In this document: in pieces, positions 24,933-33,247 of the stretch
Position numbering within the stretch: the stretch's first letter is position 1
How the letters are laid out: each line of letters opens with the position of its first letter
Assembly (NCBI RefSeq): GCF_000303155.1
Contig: NC_018719.1
Location: forward strand, 1,612,001 to 1,676,000
Direction: 5' to 3'
DNA: 64,000 bases
Source: Candidatus Nitrososphaera gargensis Ga9.2
GTDB lineage: Archaea > Thermoproteota > Nitrososphaeria > Nitrososphaerales > Nitrososphaeraceae
Position numbers and translations under genes: made by a program
Notes under the pieces: generated by a model
Databases searched by the model: none
What the model was told of the DNA's origin: nothing
The model's input: only the letters and a program-made list of their open reading frames with translations

Positions 24933-25288
24933 GTCGTCGTTGACGACGGCTTGTTGCTCTCTGCCGGCTTGGCAGGGTACTTGCTCTCGTTGACCTGCTT
25001 GTTTATCGCGTCAGCCATAAAGTGGTTGCTGACGTTGACCTTGACCTCATTTATTCCGGGCAGCTTGTAGATATTGTCCCGGACGTCCTGGGCTATCTTG
25101 AATCCAAAGACTGCAGGACAGAAGGGGCTTGTCAGGTGCAGGTCCACGTTAACCTTGCCTGAATTGATGTCGACCTTGTCCACCAGCTCTAGCTCCATTA
25201 TGGAGACTCCGATTTCAGGGTCGACTATCTTAGTCAGCTCGTCAAAGATCTTCCTGCGAGTCTGCTGCAGCTGCTCTTCCTGACTCAT
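24929..25288 (-). CDS. DUF59/MIP18-family iron-sulfur assembly protein
   Basis: This family (SufT, MIP18/CIA2) helps deliver Fe-S clusters to apoproteins. The core is clear: IFDELTKIVDPEIGVSIMEL, then VNVDLHLTSPFCPA with the conserved Cys, and helical KIAQDVRDNIYKLPGINEV. A low-complexity C-terminal tail follows. ATG 25288 is preferred over an upstream frame extension. Convergent neighbour of sdhB, itself a three-cluster protein. Confidence 0.88.
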   Translation of the reverse strand: MSQEEQLQQTRRKIFDELTKIVDPEIGVSIMELELVDKVDINSGKVNVDLHLTSPFCPAVFGFKIAQDVRDNIYKLPGINEVKVNVSNHFMADAINKQVNESKYPAKPAESNKPSSTTT

Positions 25289-25551
25289 ATACGATGTAGA
25301 GTTGCTGCGGATACCATATTTAACCATTGCAGAAACATGTGCGCGTATATATGCGCGTTTCCAATGGAGCATGTGGAAATTAGAATCAGTTCTTTTATAC
25401 TAGCGGTTTTGATGCATGCCAGTCTTTTTACCAAAAAACACACGGCCATTTTGAACCGAACTATCGCGGTAATCTTTCTCCGCAACTCTCTGTCGATAGG
25501 CGCGACAGGACGATCAATTATAATAAATAGCAATGTAAATGCAGGACTTTT

Positions 25552-26550
25552 GTGAGCAACAAGGTCTACGTGACAAGGAAGATTCTGGATCCGGCCCTGC
25601 CCATGCTCTCGAAGGAATGCCAAGTAACCCTGAACAAAAAGCCCAACCCTCCAAGCAGGGCAGAGGTATTGAAAAACGTCGCCGGCAAGGACGGCATCCT
25701 CTGCATGCTCTCTGACAGGATTGACTCGCAGGTGATGGATGCTGCCGGGCCGAGCCTGAAGGTCGTCAGCTCGTACAGCACAGGCTTTGAGCACATTGAC
25801 ATCAGAGAAGCGACGGCAAGGGGAATTTATGTCACCTACACGGCAAACATTCTGGCCGAGGCGACGGCAGACCTGACGTTTGCGCTCATCCTTGCCTGCG
25901 CACGCAACATTGTCAAGGCAGACAGGTATGTCAGGGAAAACAAATGGAAGGTGGGATGGTCCCCGGACCTGATGCTCGGCTACAACGTGCACGGAGCCAC
26001 CCTTGGCATAATCGGCCTTGGCAGGATAGGAGCCGCAGTGGCGCGGAGGGCGAAAGGATTCAACATGAAAATACTCTATCATAATCGCAGCAGGAACCAG
26101 CAGCTAGGGTCGGAGCTTGGTGCCAGATATGTAGATCTTGACGATCTGCTGGCCCAGAGTGACTTTGTGTCGATACACACCAGTCTGAATAGTACGAGCC
26201 GCCACCTGATAGACAGTAGTAAGCTCTCGCTGATGAAAAAGACTGCATTTCTTGTAAACACGGCTCGAGGGCAGGTGGTGAAAGAAGCCGACCTTGTCAG
26301 AGCGCTAAAGGGCAGCCGGATCGCCGGCGCGGCCCTTGACGTGTTTGAAAATGAGCCCCTGTCGAGAACAAGCCCACTCTTGAAGATGAAAAATGTGGTG
26401 CTGCTGCCTCACATCGGGAGCGCGACGTACCAGACCCGCTCCAAGATGGCAGAAGTGGCAGCCAGGAACCTGTTGGACGTTCTGGCTGGAAAAGAGCCTG
26501 ATCCCAGATTCTTGGTCAACCCGGAAGTAAAGAGCGTGCGGCCGCTATGA
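25552..26550 (+). CDS. D-isomer-specific 2-hydroxyacid dehydrogenase
   Basis: NAD(P)H-dependent reductase of 2-keto acids such as glyoxylate or hydroxypyruvate. N-terminal substrate half, then the Rossmann motif LGIIGLGRIGAAVARRAKG, LVNTARGQVVKEADLVRAL with the catalytic Arg, LDVFENEPL with the catalytic Glu, and LLPHIGSATYQTR with the catalytic His. The set fits glyoxylate/hydroxypyruvate reductases. Length 332 residues. GTG start at 25552. Confidence 0.9.
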   Translation: MSNKVYVTRKILDPALPMLSKECQVTLNKKPNPPSRAEVLKNVAGKDGILCMLSDRIDSQVMDAAGPSLKVVSSYSTGFEHIDIREATARGIYVTYTANILAEATADLTFALILACARNIVKADRYVRENKWKVGWSPDLMLGYNVHGATLGIIGLGRIGAAVARRAKGFNMKILYHNRSRNQQLGSELGARYVDLDDLLAQSDFVSIHTSLNSTSRHLIDSSKLSLMKKTAFLVNTARGQVVKEADLVRALKGSRIAGAALDVFENEPLSRTSPLLKMKNVVLLPHIGSATYQTRSKMAEVAARNLLDVLAGKEPDPRFLVNPEVKSVRPL

Positions 26551-26744
26551 CGATCTCTTGTTTGTCCTCAGGTGCCACTGGCCCGTCTCATCTATCCACG
26601 CCTTGCAGTCCAGCTTTTTTCTATCTCGGCCAGCAGTTCTTCAGTCATCAGGTCCTTTGCCAGAGAAATCTTTGTAGTCTTTAGTTTTTCAAGAAACTCG
26701 GGGGTTTCGTCCTCTATTATCACAACTACTTCTTTGACTCCCAC
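26545..26744 (-). pseudogene. Small gene with one-base frameshift in an A6 run
   Basis: From a GTG at 26744 the frame reads MGVKEVVVIIEDETPEFLEK...LLAEIEK and then ends early at 26592. Adding one A to the AAAAAA run near 26620 joins it to a protein-like second frame, LDCKAWIDETGQWHLRTNKRSS, that stops at 26547. The intact product would be about 66 residues, with no family recognised. It is the last gene of the minus-strand operon and starts inside the acyltransferase gene. Real decay and a homopolymer assembly error are both possible. Confidence 0.5.
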
Positions 26745-27238
26745 TCTTTTTTCTTCCTATTGTATTCCGCGCGGCTGTAAACTCGTCTTGCGGGATGGCC
26801 CATTACGACGGTGTCTGGTGGGACATCCCTTGTGACGACCGCGGCCATTGCGACGACGCTGTTCTTGCCGACCCGGACGCCGGGCTTGAATACAGACCTC
26901 CCGCCTATTATCGCGCCGTCCTCTACCACAACTCCGACCATCTTGGGGCTCATCGGGTACGGGTCGTTTGTAAACGCTGCCGCCGGCCCAATGAACACGT
27001 TCTTGCCAATCACCGTGAGTGGAGGGATATAGACTGACCCCTCGATTCTGGTGTTGTCACCTATCTTGACCTTGTAGTCGACGTGTGTCAGCGAACCTAT
27101 CATGACATTGTCGCCTATCTCCGCTTCGCTTCCAACATACGCAAAATGCCATATCTTGACGTTCTTGCCTATCTTGGCATTCTTGGCGACATAGTTTGTC
27201 ACGCCGGGTGGAGCAGTATAGTTATTGTTGTTGCTCAT
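26726..27238 (-). CDS. Left-handed beta-helix acyltransferase (WbpD-like)
   Basis: A hexapeptide-repeat transferase of 170 residues. Repeats such as AKIGKNVKIWHFAYVGSEA, AEIGDNVMIGS and GKNVFIGPAAAFTND form the helix, and the C-terminal VVMGHPARRVYSR cap matches sugar N-acetyltransferases like WbpD, which acetylate UDP-3-amino sugars. With the oxidoreductase at 27515 (WbpB-like) it suggests synthesis of a modified nucleotide sugar for glycans. No matching aminotransferase is next to them. Confidence 0.8.
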   Translation of the reverse strand: MSNNNNYTAPPGVTNYVAKNAKIGKNVKIWHFAYVGSEAEIGDNVMIGSLTHVDYKVKIGDNTRIEGSVYIPPLTVIGKNVFIGPAAAFTNDPYPMSPKMVGVVVEDGAIIGGRSVFKPGVRVGKNSVVAMAAVVTRDVPPDTVVMGHPARRVYSRAEYNRKKKEWESKK

Positions 27239-27242
27239 TGAT

Positions 27243-27518
27243 TCACAGATGCCATGGATTTCCTTGCTTTATAACTTTGTCAGGGATCTTGCTCTGCCAT
27301 TTCTTCAGGAAGTCGAGGTCCCTGTTCTTGTCCTTCTCCCGCAGTTCGTCAGGCAGCATGACGGGTATCTCGTCGATTATCGGGTAGTAGCGGCTGCATT
27401 TTGTGCAAAAGAGCACGCCCTCCTTGACGGTCTGGCCTTCCGAGACAATCTCGAACAATTCCAGCGGGTAGTGCTTGTCTATGGGACATGCTAGTATGTC
27501 GAGCATTGATTTCTTCAT
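27243..27518 (-). CDS. Trm112-like zinc protein
   Basis: Trm112 stabilises several methyltransferases that act on tRNA, rRNA and translation factors. The family pattern is clear: MLDILACPIDKHYPLEL with one Cys, VLFCTKCSRYYPIIDEIPVML with the Cys pair and the ordered I-D-x-I-P. Length 91 residues. It overlaps the oxidoreductase stop (ATGA) and precedes the acyltransferase by 4 bases. Confidence 0.85.
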   Translation of the reverse strand: MKKSMLDILACPIDKHYPLELFEIVSEGQTVKEGVLFCTKCSRYYPIIDEIPVMLPDELREKDKNRDLDFLKKWQSKIPDKVIKQGNPWHL

Positions 27519-28462
27519 TTTAGATCTAGATATACAGGCGAGCCAGTATTACTTGACAATATCGCCGCTTCGGCCACCCTTGTCACGTTGGTCGCGTCGG
27601 CTGCCGTCACCACTATCTTGGCCTTGCCTTCTATTGCGGCTACGAAATTCTGCAACTCTAGCGTAAGCGGCTCTTGGAACTGCCTGCGGGGCGTTATTGT
27701 CGCCTCGGCATGGTCTATCCTGATCTCCTGTGTTAAAAAGTCGCCCGTGATTATGCCGTCTGTGCATACGGCGCTAAAAGTTCTGACCTTCTTTGGAGTG
27801 AGCCAGTTGGACGCAATGATGGCGACCTTGTGCCCATCAAACCCGAGCATGATCGTCGCAAAGTCTTCAAATGCATGAAAGCGCTTGCCGGCGCGGGCAA
27901 AGACGACGTTTGGCCGGCTGCCAAAAAGGAACATCGCCGCGTCGATGTCATGTACTGACGTGTCGTATATCACGCCCACGTCCTTGATGTGCAGTGGCAT
28001 CCTGTTTTCTCTATGAAATTCGATCATCATCGGGTCGCCGTACATGCCACCCTCTATGAGCTTGCGAGCGTCGCTTACAGCAGGGTTGAACCGCTCGACG
28101 TAGCCTGACGTCAGGACGACCTTTTTCTTTTCTGCCATCTGCATCATCTCTTCGCATTCCTTGGACGAAAACGACATCGGCTTTTCAACAAATGTATTGA
28201 TGTTGTGCTCCATCATTTTCTTTGCAATGGCGGCATGGGTCTTTGTCGGAGTGCACACGAGACAGCCGTCGAGCCGCTCCTTGCTAAGCATCTCGTCTAT
28301 AGACGAATACGCCTGCGCGCCGTGCTTGCCGGCTATCTCTTTTGCCCTAGCTGCGTCAAGGTCGCAGATCGCGGCAAGGCAGCCAAGATCTTTTAACACC
28401 CTTGCATGATTCTTGCCCCACCCGCCAACTCCAATGACTGCTATTTTTGTTGTGTCTGCCAT
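27515..28462 (-). CDS. Gfo/Idh/MocA-family oxidoreductase
   Basis: NAD(P)-dependent sugar dehydrogenase family. Rossmann GVGGWGKNHARVL at residues 11-23, the catalytic Lys in VEKPMSF, and a beta-sheet domain with DTSVHDIDAAMFLFG carrying the usual His. Proteins of this type next to a hexapeptide acyltransferase are often UDP-GlcNAcA 3-dehydrogenases (WbpB type). Overlaps the IlvE gene by 22 bases upstream and Trm112 by 4 bases downstream. Confidence 0.85.
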   Translation of the reverse strand: MADTTKIAVIGVGGWGKNHARVLKDLGCLAAICDLDAARAKEIAGKHGAQAYSSIDEMLSKERLDGCLVCTPTKTHAAIAKKMMEHNINTFVEKPMSFSSKECEEMMQMAEKKKVVLTSGYVERFNPAVSDARKLIEGGMYGDPMMIEFHRENRMPLHIKDVGVIYDTSVHDIDAAMFLFGSRPNVVFARAGKRFHAFEDFATIMLGFDGHKVAIIASNWLTPKKVRTFSAVCTDGIITGDFLTQEIRIDHAEATITPRRQFQEPLTLELQNFVAAIEGKAKIVVTAADATNVTRVAEAAILSSNTGSPVYLDLK

Positions 28463-29376
28463 ACAGGGGTCAACCAGTTCATGTATTCCTTGGCACCGGC
28501 AGAAACTATCTTTTCATACATTTCGCGAATTCCCTTTGTAACCGGGCCTTCCTTCCCGTTGTTGCCCACTACATGGCCGTCGACGCTGCTCACCGAGACG
28601 ATTTCTGCCGCAGTGCCGGTAAGGAATATCTCGTCCGCCATGTACAGCTCTGTCCGTGAGATAGGGCGCTCTGTGACTTCGTATCCAAGGTCCTTTGCTA
28701 TCTTGATCGCGCTTTCACGTGTAATGCCCTCAAGCGCAGAATCGGCAAGATGCGGCGTGTAGATCTTGCCGCGTCTTACAAGGAATATGTTCTCGCCTGA
28801 AGCCTCACTCACGTTGCCTGACAGGTCAAGCAGGATCGATTCGTCGTAGCCGTTGCGCTTGCTTTCCTGCGTGGCCATGATTGAATTGAGGTAGTTGCCT
28901 GCTGCCTTGGCAAGCGGCGGGGTCGTGCTGTCGTTGATGCGCCTCCACGAAGAGACGCATACTTTGATGCCTTCGCCCTTGAAATACTTTGCAAATGGAA
29001 AAGTGATAATGACAGTGTGGGTTGGCGAGCTCTTGGTCACGTTCAGGTCTATGCCATGCAGACCCACGAACGTCAGCGGGCGAATGTAGCACGACTCTTT
29101 CATCTTGTTCTTTTGCAAGAGCTCGACTGTGGCGCTTGCAAGCTCTTTAGCAGAGTAGTTGAGCGAGATCGAGTAGACGCCGGCTGACCTGTGGAGCCTC
29201 TCCATGTGATCCTGCAGCCTGAAAATGTAGAGGTTGTTCTTGGCTGCATACCCGCGGATACCTTCAAAGACAGCGGTCCCATAGTGGAGAGCGTGCGTAA
29301 ATACGGGCACTTTTGCGTCTTCCCATTTGACAAACTTGCCGTCGAACCATACAAACTCGCCGCCCTTCTCTTTCAT
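28441..29376 (-). CDS. ilvE: Branched-chain amino-acid aminotransferase
   Basis: PLP enzyme for the last step of Val, Leu and Ile synthesis. HALHYGTAVFEGIRGY, YIRPLTFVG, and LAKAAGNYLNSIMA with the PLP-binding Lys157 mark fold type IV, followed by DESILLDLSGNVSEASGENIF. Length 311 residues is standard. First gene of the IlvE, oxidoreductase, Trm112, acyltransferase operon, all joined by overlaps or short gaps. Confidence 0.92.
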   Translation of the reverse strand: MKEKGGEFVWFDGKFVKWEDAKVPVFTHALHYGTAVFEGIRGYAAKNNLYIFRLQDHMERLHRSAGVYSISLNYSAKELASATVELLQKNKMKESCYIRPLTFVGLHGIDLNVTKSSPTHTVIITFPFAKYFKGEGIKVCVSSWRRINDSTTPPLAKAAGNYLNSIMATQESKRNGYDESILLDLSGNVSEASGENIFLVRRGKIYTPHLADSALEGITRESAIKIAKDLGYEVTERPISRTELYMADEIFLTGTAAEIVSVSSVDGHVVGNNGKEGPVTKGIREMYEKIVSAGAKEYMNWLTPVWQTQQK

Positions 29377-29687
29377 ATATATACGAATGCAGAATCCCTC
29401 TCTGGCTTATAAAAATCTTGAACTAATCTTTGGTTAACCAATAGCAAGTCACACTGTACTCAAGTGCAGATGTTTAGCGACTGCACCCAATTGGGAAGAT
29501 TTAAGGATAAATAGTCTTGTCAAAAGTCTGTCATAAAATCCATCATTGTCTAGATTGCTCAAATAGTGGTCAAAATCTGATAAAGCCTTACGCTGCAACA
29601 ACATCGCTGTGGTTGTTGGAGGGATGAGCCATGCATCGCGTCATTTGGCTTCAAGCCTACTAATAATTAAACTAAAAGTAGGAAAAT
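29377..29687. other. Intergenic stretch with a short inverted repeat
   Basis: No gene is convincing between ilvE and the V4R gene. CAACAAC near 29596 pairs with GTTGTTG near 29611, a 7-base arm hairpin. Confidence 0.4.
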
Positions 29688-29698
29688 CTTATATAAAA
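29688..29698 (+). promoter_or_regulatory. TATA box of the V4R gene
   Basis: CTTATATAAAA lies 25-35 bases before the ATG at 29723, consistent with a leaderless transcript. Confidence 0.6.
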
Positions 29699-29722
29699 GA
29701 ATTCTATACTCAAAATTCTCTA

Positions 29723-30298
29723 ATGGCGGAATCATCAAACGTGCCAAGAAAAGAAGCCTCAGAACACGATTCTACTGTGTATCTTAATCCATACTTTCAT
29801 TTTGACCCTAAAGCAAACATAACAGAGGACCTGGTATTCAAGTGCAAGGCTATTCTGACAAATGAGCAATTCTGGAATGCAATACAGGATGGACTTGACG
29901 TTCTTCTGAAAGAAGCTGGAGCTGTGATCTTGTTCCAGATGGGATTGAGGTATGGCGTTGAGGTCGGCTCAAAGGCCAAGGAGGCCATACCTGATGTACA
30001 TCAAGCAGTCAAGTTCTTGGAAACTTATGGCTTGTTTTCAGGCTGGGGCAAGTTTACTACATCTCCTTTCTCATTGTCAATGGGTCACCTTACAGACAGT
30101 GTCACCGTAAAAGTAGAAAACAGTTTTTTTGCAACCATGGGCAAGAAAAAGTGGGAAACACCTAGGTGCTTTTTGATCTCCGGCTTGCTTGCAGGCATAA
30201 CAGAAGGACTTCTTGGAGAAGGTCATAACTGCATCGAGACAAAGTGCATGGCTACTGGCTCGAAATATTGTGAATTTCTGATAACAAGAAGAAAGTAA
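29723..30298 (+). CDS. V4R (4-vinyl reductase) domain protein
   Basis: V4R domains bind small hydrophobic ligands and occur in regulators and enzymes. The C-terminal signature is visible: GLLAGITEGLLGEGHNCIETKCMATG followed by KYCEFLI, with the conserved Cys and Gly residues. The N-terminal part is helical. The protein has no DNA-binding domain, so it is a stand-alone sensor or binding protein. ATG 29723 is chosen because the TATA box lies just upstream. Confidence 0.75.
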   Translation: MAESSNVPRKEASEHDSTVYLNPYFHFDPKANITEDLVFKCKAILTNEQFWNAIQDGLDVLLKEAGAVILFQMGLRYGVEVGSKAKEAIPDVHQAVKFLETYGLFSGWGKFTTSPFSLSMGHLTDSVTVKVENSFFATMGKKKWETPRCFLISGLLAGITEGLLGEGHNCIETKCMATGSKYCEFLITRRK

Positions 30299-30907
30299 CT
30301 ACTTGTAGCCTTCCTTCGGGAACTTCATGCCCACCTTCCTCATTGTGCCGTCTTCCATTCTGGCAAACTTTTCAATGACATCCCAGTTCTTCTTTATGAT
30401 CTCTGCCACAGGCTCTGGCACCTTGTCGCGCCATTTTTCGTCGTTGCCGCCTTCGATGGCTTGCCGGTAGAGTTCTTCCTTGACCGACGATGCGGAAATT
30501 TCAAGCCTGTCGGCCTTGAGCGGATTGAGCCTGTATGCCTTTAGCATGAGCCGCTCCGCCTTGTCGCCGGTGTACGATACAAATTTTTCTTCTTTTATCT
30601 GTGCTATTATCTGGTTGCGCAGTTTCCACGAACGTGATGATAGGAGCGGCGGCATGTACTTGATGTATGGCGCGTAGAAGGTATAATCAGGAAGCACCGA
30701 CACGGAATCCCCAAAGACAGACTCGACCATTGACTTGCGCAGCTCGTACGAAAACGGAAAGCTCTTTGTGTTTATCTCGCGCCCGTCCTTGATAAAGCGC
30801 ACCGGGAAAACATAGACGCGGTGCTCCTGCTTGAGCATAGAGATTATCGACTCGTGCGCCCTTGTCATGGGGTTCAGGTGCGCAAGGTAGATTGCCGCGG
30901 TGGTCAT
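30299..30907 (-). CDS. Cytidylyltransferase-fold nucleotidyltransferase
   Basis: The N-terminal AHLNPMTRAHE (about residues 9-19) is an altered form of the F-x-P-x-x-x-GH signature of nucleotidyltransferases such as NMN adenylyltransferase, and ISASSVKEELYR resembles the ISSTxIR motif. Length 202 residues. The substrate is not clear, because the HxGH pair is changed to R-A-H. The stop is directly followed by the V4R stop (convergent). Confidence 0.6.
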   Translation of the reverse strand: MTTAAIYLAHLNPMTRAHESIISMLKQEHRVYVFPVRFIKDGREINTKSFPFSYELRKSMVESVFGDSVSVLPDYTFYAPYIKYMPPLLSSRSWKLRNQIIAQIKEEKFVSYTGDKAERLMLKAYRLNPLKADRLEISASSVKEELYRQAIEGGNDEKWRDKVPEPVAEIIKKNWDVIEKFARMEDGTMRKVGMKFPKEGYK

Positions 30908-30948
30908 GTATGCCTACATTGTATGCAGGGCTATAATAAGAGGTTCTG

Positions 30949-31872
30949 TCAAGGCTTCGGTTGATGAACAACCTGACTTATCGGATCGTAAAAATCTGTC
31001 CGATTTTCGCACTGGAACCCTACAATGCCGTTGATGAAGATGTGCCCCATCAACCTATTTCCAAGATTGACTGCTCCATTGTAGTCAGCGTTGCAAGAGT
31101 AACCACAGGCATGACACACGAACAAGCCCTGATGTGGCCTTGACGTATTATCACTGCAGCATCTGTGGCAAATTTGGAGCTGTACCATTCTTTCGTGGTC
31201 AGAACAGGTACGCTTTCCCATGATGCTTTGTACGTGACGTACTGCATCAGTTTGAAGAAGGGCATGTTTGCAACTATCCTGTTCATCCTTCTACCTCTTG
31301 ACCTGTCTCTAATACCTGTTAGGTCACCAAGCAGAATATACAGGTGTTGTTCTGCTTTGCTATGTTGACCAGCTCTCTCTTTCTCTCTTTCTTTTTCTCT
31401 TTCTTTTTCTCTCTCTCTCGCTCTGCTGATCTTGTGTAGAGTATGTCATTCACCTTGCGCTGTTCAGTATTGCCGACCTTCCTTATCATCTGGAGCAGAG
31501 TTTCTTTCTTTTCACCGAGCACTTTGCGAAGGTACGCATAGTGATGTCTCAATCCTCTTTCTTACCTCTCTCCCTCTACCCATGATAAACATTGGGGTCT
31601 GTCTACCTACTACTTTTGTAAGTTCGGAAGAACTAAGACTTGCGATCAGCACAGCAGTCGCAATGTTTTTTCCTCTTTTGCCCATGTCCACAGCTATTAT
31701 GGCACAGAGGGATGGGTGTTTTAAAATCTCCACTTCTTTCGATACGGAAAGGTGGAGCTTGTAATGCCCATCACGCTTGACGAGTTTGGAATCATTTATT
31801 ATTATTATTATCTTGCCTTCAATGGTCTCTGCTTGGTTTGCAGCAGCAGCGGAGGCAGTAAAAATATCCTAT
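30949..31872 (-). pseudogene. TnpB (IS605 OrfB/IS1341-type) relic
   Basis: TnpB is the RNA-guided nuclease encoded by IS200/IS605 elements. The C-terminal domain is visible in fragments across frames: IIAVDMGKRGKNIATAV (first RuvC Asp), MRHHYAYLRKVLGEKK, DLTGIRDRSRGRRMNRIV, then ICHRCCSDN...GLFVCHACGYSCNADYNGAVN with the zinc finger and last Asp. The expected Glu of the EDLTGIR motif is Gly here (LLGDLTGIR). At least two frame breaks occur, and the N-terminal half is missing. No TnpA or element ends are visible. Inactive. Confidence 0.85.
31373..31429 (+). repeat. 57-base pure pyrimidine (CT) tract inside the TnpB relic
   Basis: Every base from 31373 to 31429 is C or T on the plus strand, in CTCT and CTTTTT units. 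On the coding strand it adds a run of Glu, Arg and Lys codons between conserved TnpB blocks, which looks like slippage expansion in a dead gene. Confidence 0.85.
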
Positions 31873-32270
31873 AATAATTCCTTTTGCAATCCTGATGTCA
31901 AGGAAATATCTGGCAAATTTTTGTAATTCGTTTCAACGATGCCAAAACCTGCTCATTTAGGTAGAGTGGGTCGTTTGGCTCAGCTCTTGACACCATTGCT
32001 GCATATATATATATACATCGAATAAAAACCTCTTGATGCATCTTGCGGTTTTCTGCATATAAGAAGGCTTCTTGACCTTTATCATGTCTTGCCATGCAGC
32101 ATAAAAACCTCATCAAGTAATGCCTGTTTTCTCTTTGTCAGTCGAAACAGGCAGCAGATTACCACCTTCCAGATTTCCAACCACTATTTATGATGAATAG
32201 TATCTAAAATACCCCCATCAAGCGAGGACTTGATAGAACCTAATAAGAAAAAGTAAAAGAAGCAGCAGGC
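31873..32270. other. Intergenic stretch, no gene seen
   Basis: About 400 AT-rich bases between the TnpB relic and alba, with a TATATATATATA run near 32003. No convincing ORF or RNA gene. Confidence 0.4.
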
Positions 32271-32591
32271 TTAGCTCTTCTTTATCTCAATTTCAATCGT
32301 GGAAACGTTCCTTGTCCTGCCGTCCTCCGACTGCACGGTCTCGGAGCCTATCCTTACGTCGCCTATCTTGTAGCCGGCGCTTTCCATCCTCTTCAGCGTG
32401 ATCTGTGACACGTCGACTGCCCGTCCAATGCTCAGGCCTCTTGCCTTGATTGTAACTGTTGGTTGGTTGGCTAGTTGGATCAGCGTTGACGTCACGTATG
32501 TCATCAGCGGCTTTTTGCCAATGTATATTGTGTCATGGGGACCCTCTTTTTGTTGGGATGTCTGTTCTTGTGATGGTTGTGGTTCTGACAT
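32271..32591 (-). CDS. albA: Alba-family DNA/RNA-binding protein
   Basis: A chromatin and RNA-binding protein common in archaea. After a hydrophilic N-terminal tail the fold reads IYIGKKPLMTYVTSTLIQL, VTIKARGLSIGRAVDVSQI, and the long hairpin YKIGDVRIGSETVQSEDGRTRNVSTIEI. Length 106 residues. The Lys acetylated in Sso10b lies near the first strand (K26-K27 region here). With the histone at 10210 the chromosome has both kinds of archaeal chromatin protein. Confidence 0.9.
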   Translation of the reverse strand: MSEPQPSQEQTSQQKEGPHDTIYIGKKPLMTYVTSTLIQLANQPTVTIKARGLSIGRAVDVSQITLKRMESAGYKIGDVRIGSETVQSEDGRTRNVSTIEIEIKKS

Positions 32592-32731
32592 GAATTGGTT
32601 AAGCCCTCAGGGATAATTTAAGTCAACGGTCAATAAAGCATCAATTATCCGTGTCTCAGTTTCTGGCTGCTATCACTGGCGATACCTATTTACATATACA
32701 AATATGCCGGGAGACAAAACGATCATGCTAG

Positions 32732-33214
32732 TTGTTTGGTAAGAGCGGCAGCAAGTGGAAGGCGGAATATGACGACACGCTCTACAAGATTTACGACTGG
32801 GACGGCAATCTGGCAGGATACCTGTTTCCGCAGTACGGCGACATCGAGCCAAAAGAACAGGAAGATGAAATCATTGACGAGCTGAACAAGACGCACTCGG
32901 AGGTCCCGGAAGCGACACTTTTGCTCCCCATGGTCAAGCTTGACCTTCTTGACAAGCAGGAAGGGCTAGATATCGACTACGTCATTTTGTCACTTGAAGC
33001 AAACGCAGAACGCACTATTGTCTGGAAAAAGTGGCTGCACGATAACGCCAAGTCGTTCAAGATAGTCGGCGCGGCGGTATACACGGCAAGGGAAGACCGC
33101 AATATGCTTTCAATTGCGCTTGGTATCGTTACGACAATAAGGCTGGGCGAAAAAGAAGTGCGCGACTTTTTATCGCCTCTGCTGGATAAACTGCACGAAG
33201 ACGGACTTCTCTGA
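32732..33214 (+). CDS. Hypothetical protein, 160 aa
   Basis: No family recognised. Soluble protein with FGKSGSKWKAEYDDTLYKIYD at the start, then DYVILSLEANAERTIVWKKWL and a C-terminal helical part. TTG start at 32732. It is followed 33 bases later by the Trm112-methyltransferase gene on the same strand. Confidence 0.55.
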   Translation: MFGKSGSKWKAEYDDTLYKIYDWDGNLAGYLFPQYGDIEPKEQEDEIIDELNKTHSEVPEATLLLPMVKLDLLDKQEGLDIDYVILSLEANAERTIVWKKWLHDNAKSFKIVGAAVYTAREDRNMLSIALGIVTTIRLGEKEVRDFLSPLLDKLHEDGLL

Positions 33215-33247
33215 TATTTATATGAGGTTATCCACTGATATGCAAGC

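Noticed and set aside
31373-31429. CRISPR or tandem-repeat array
   Set aside because: It is a simple CT tract without unit repeats or spacers. No other CRISPR-like array was seen anywhere in the window.
31898-32116. 72-residue minus-strand frame between TnpB relic and alba
   Set aside because: No similarity to TnpB N-termini or any family I know, and composition looks random.
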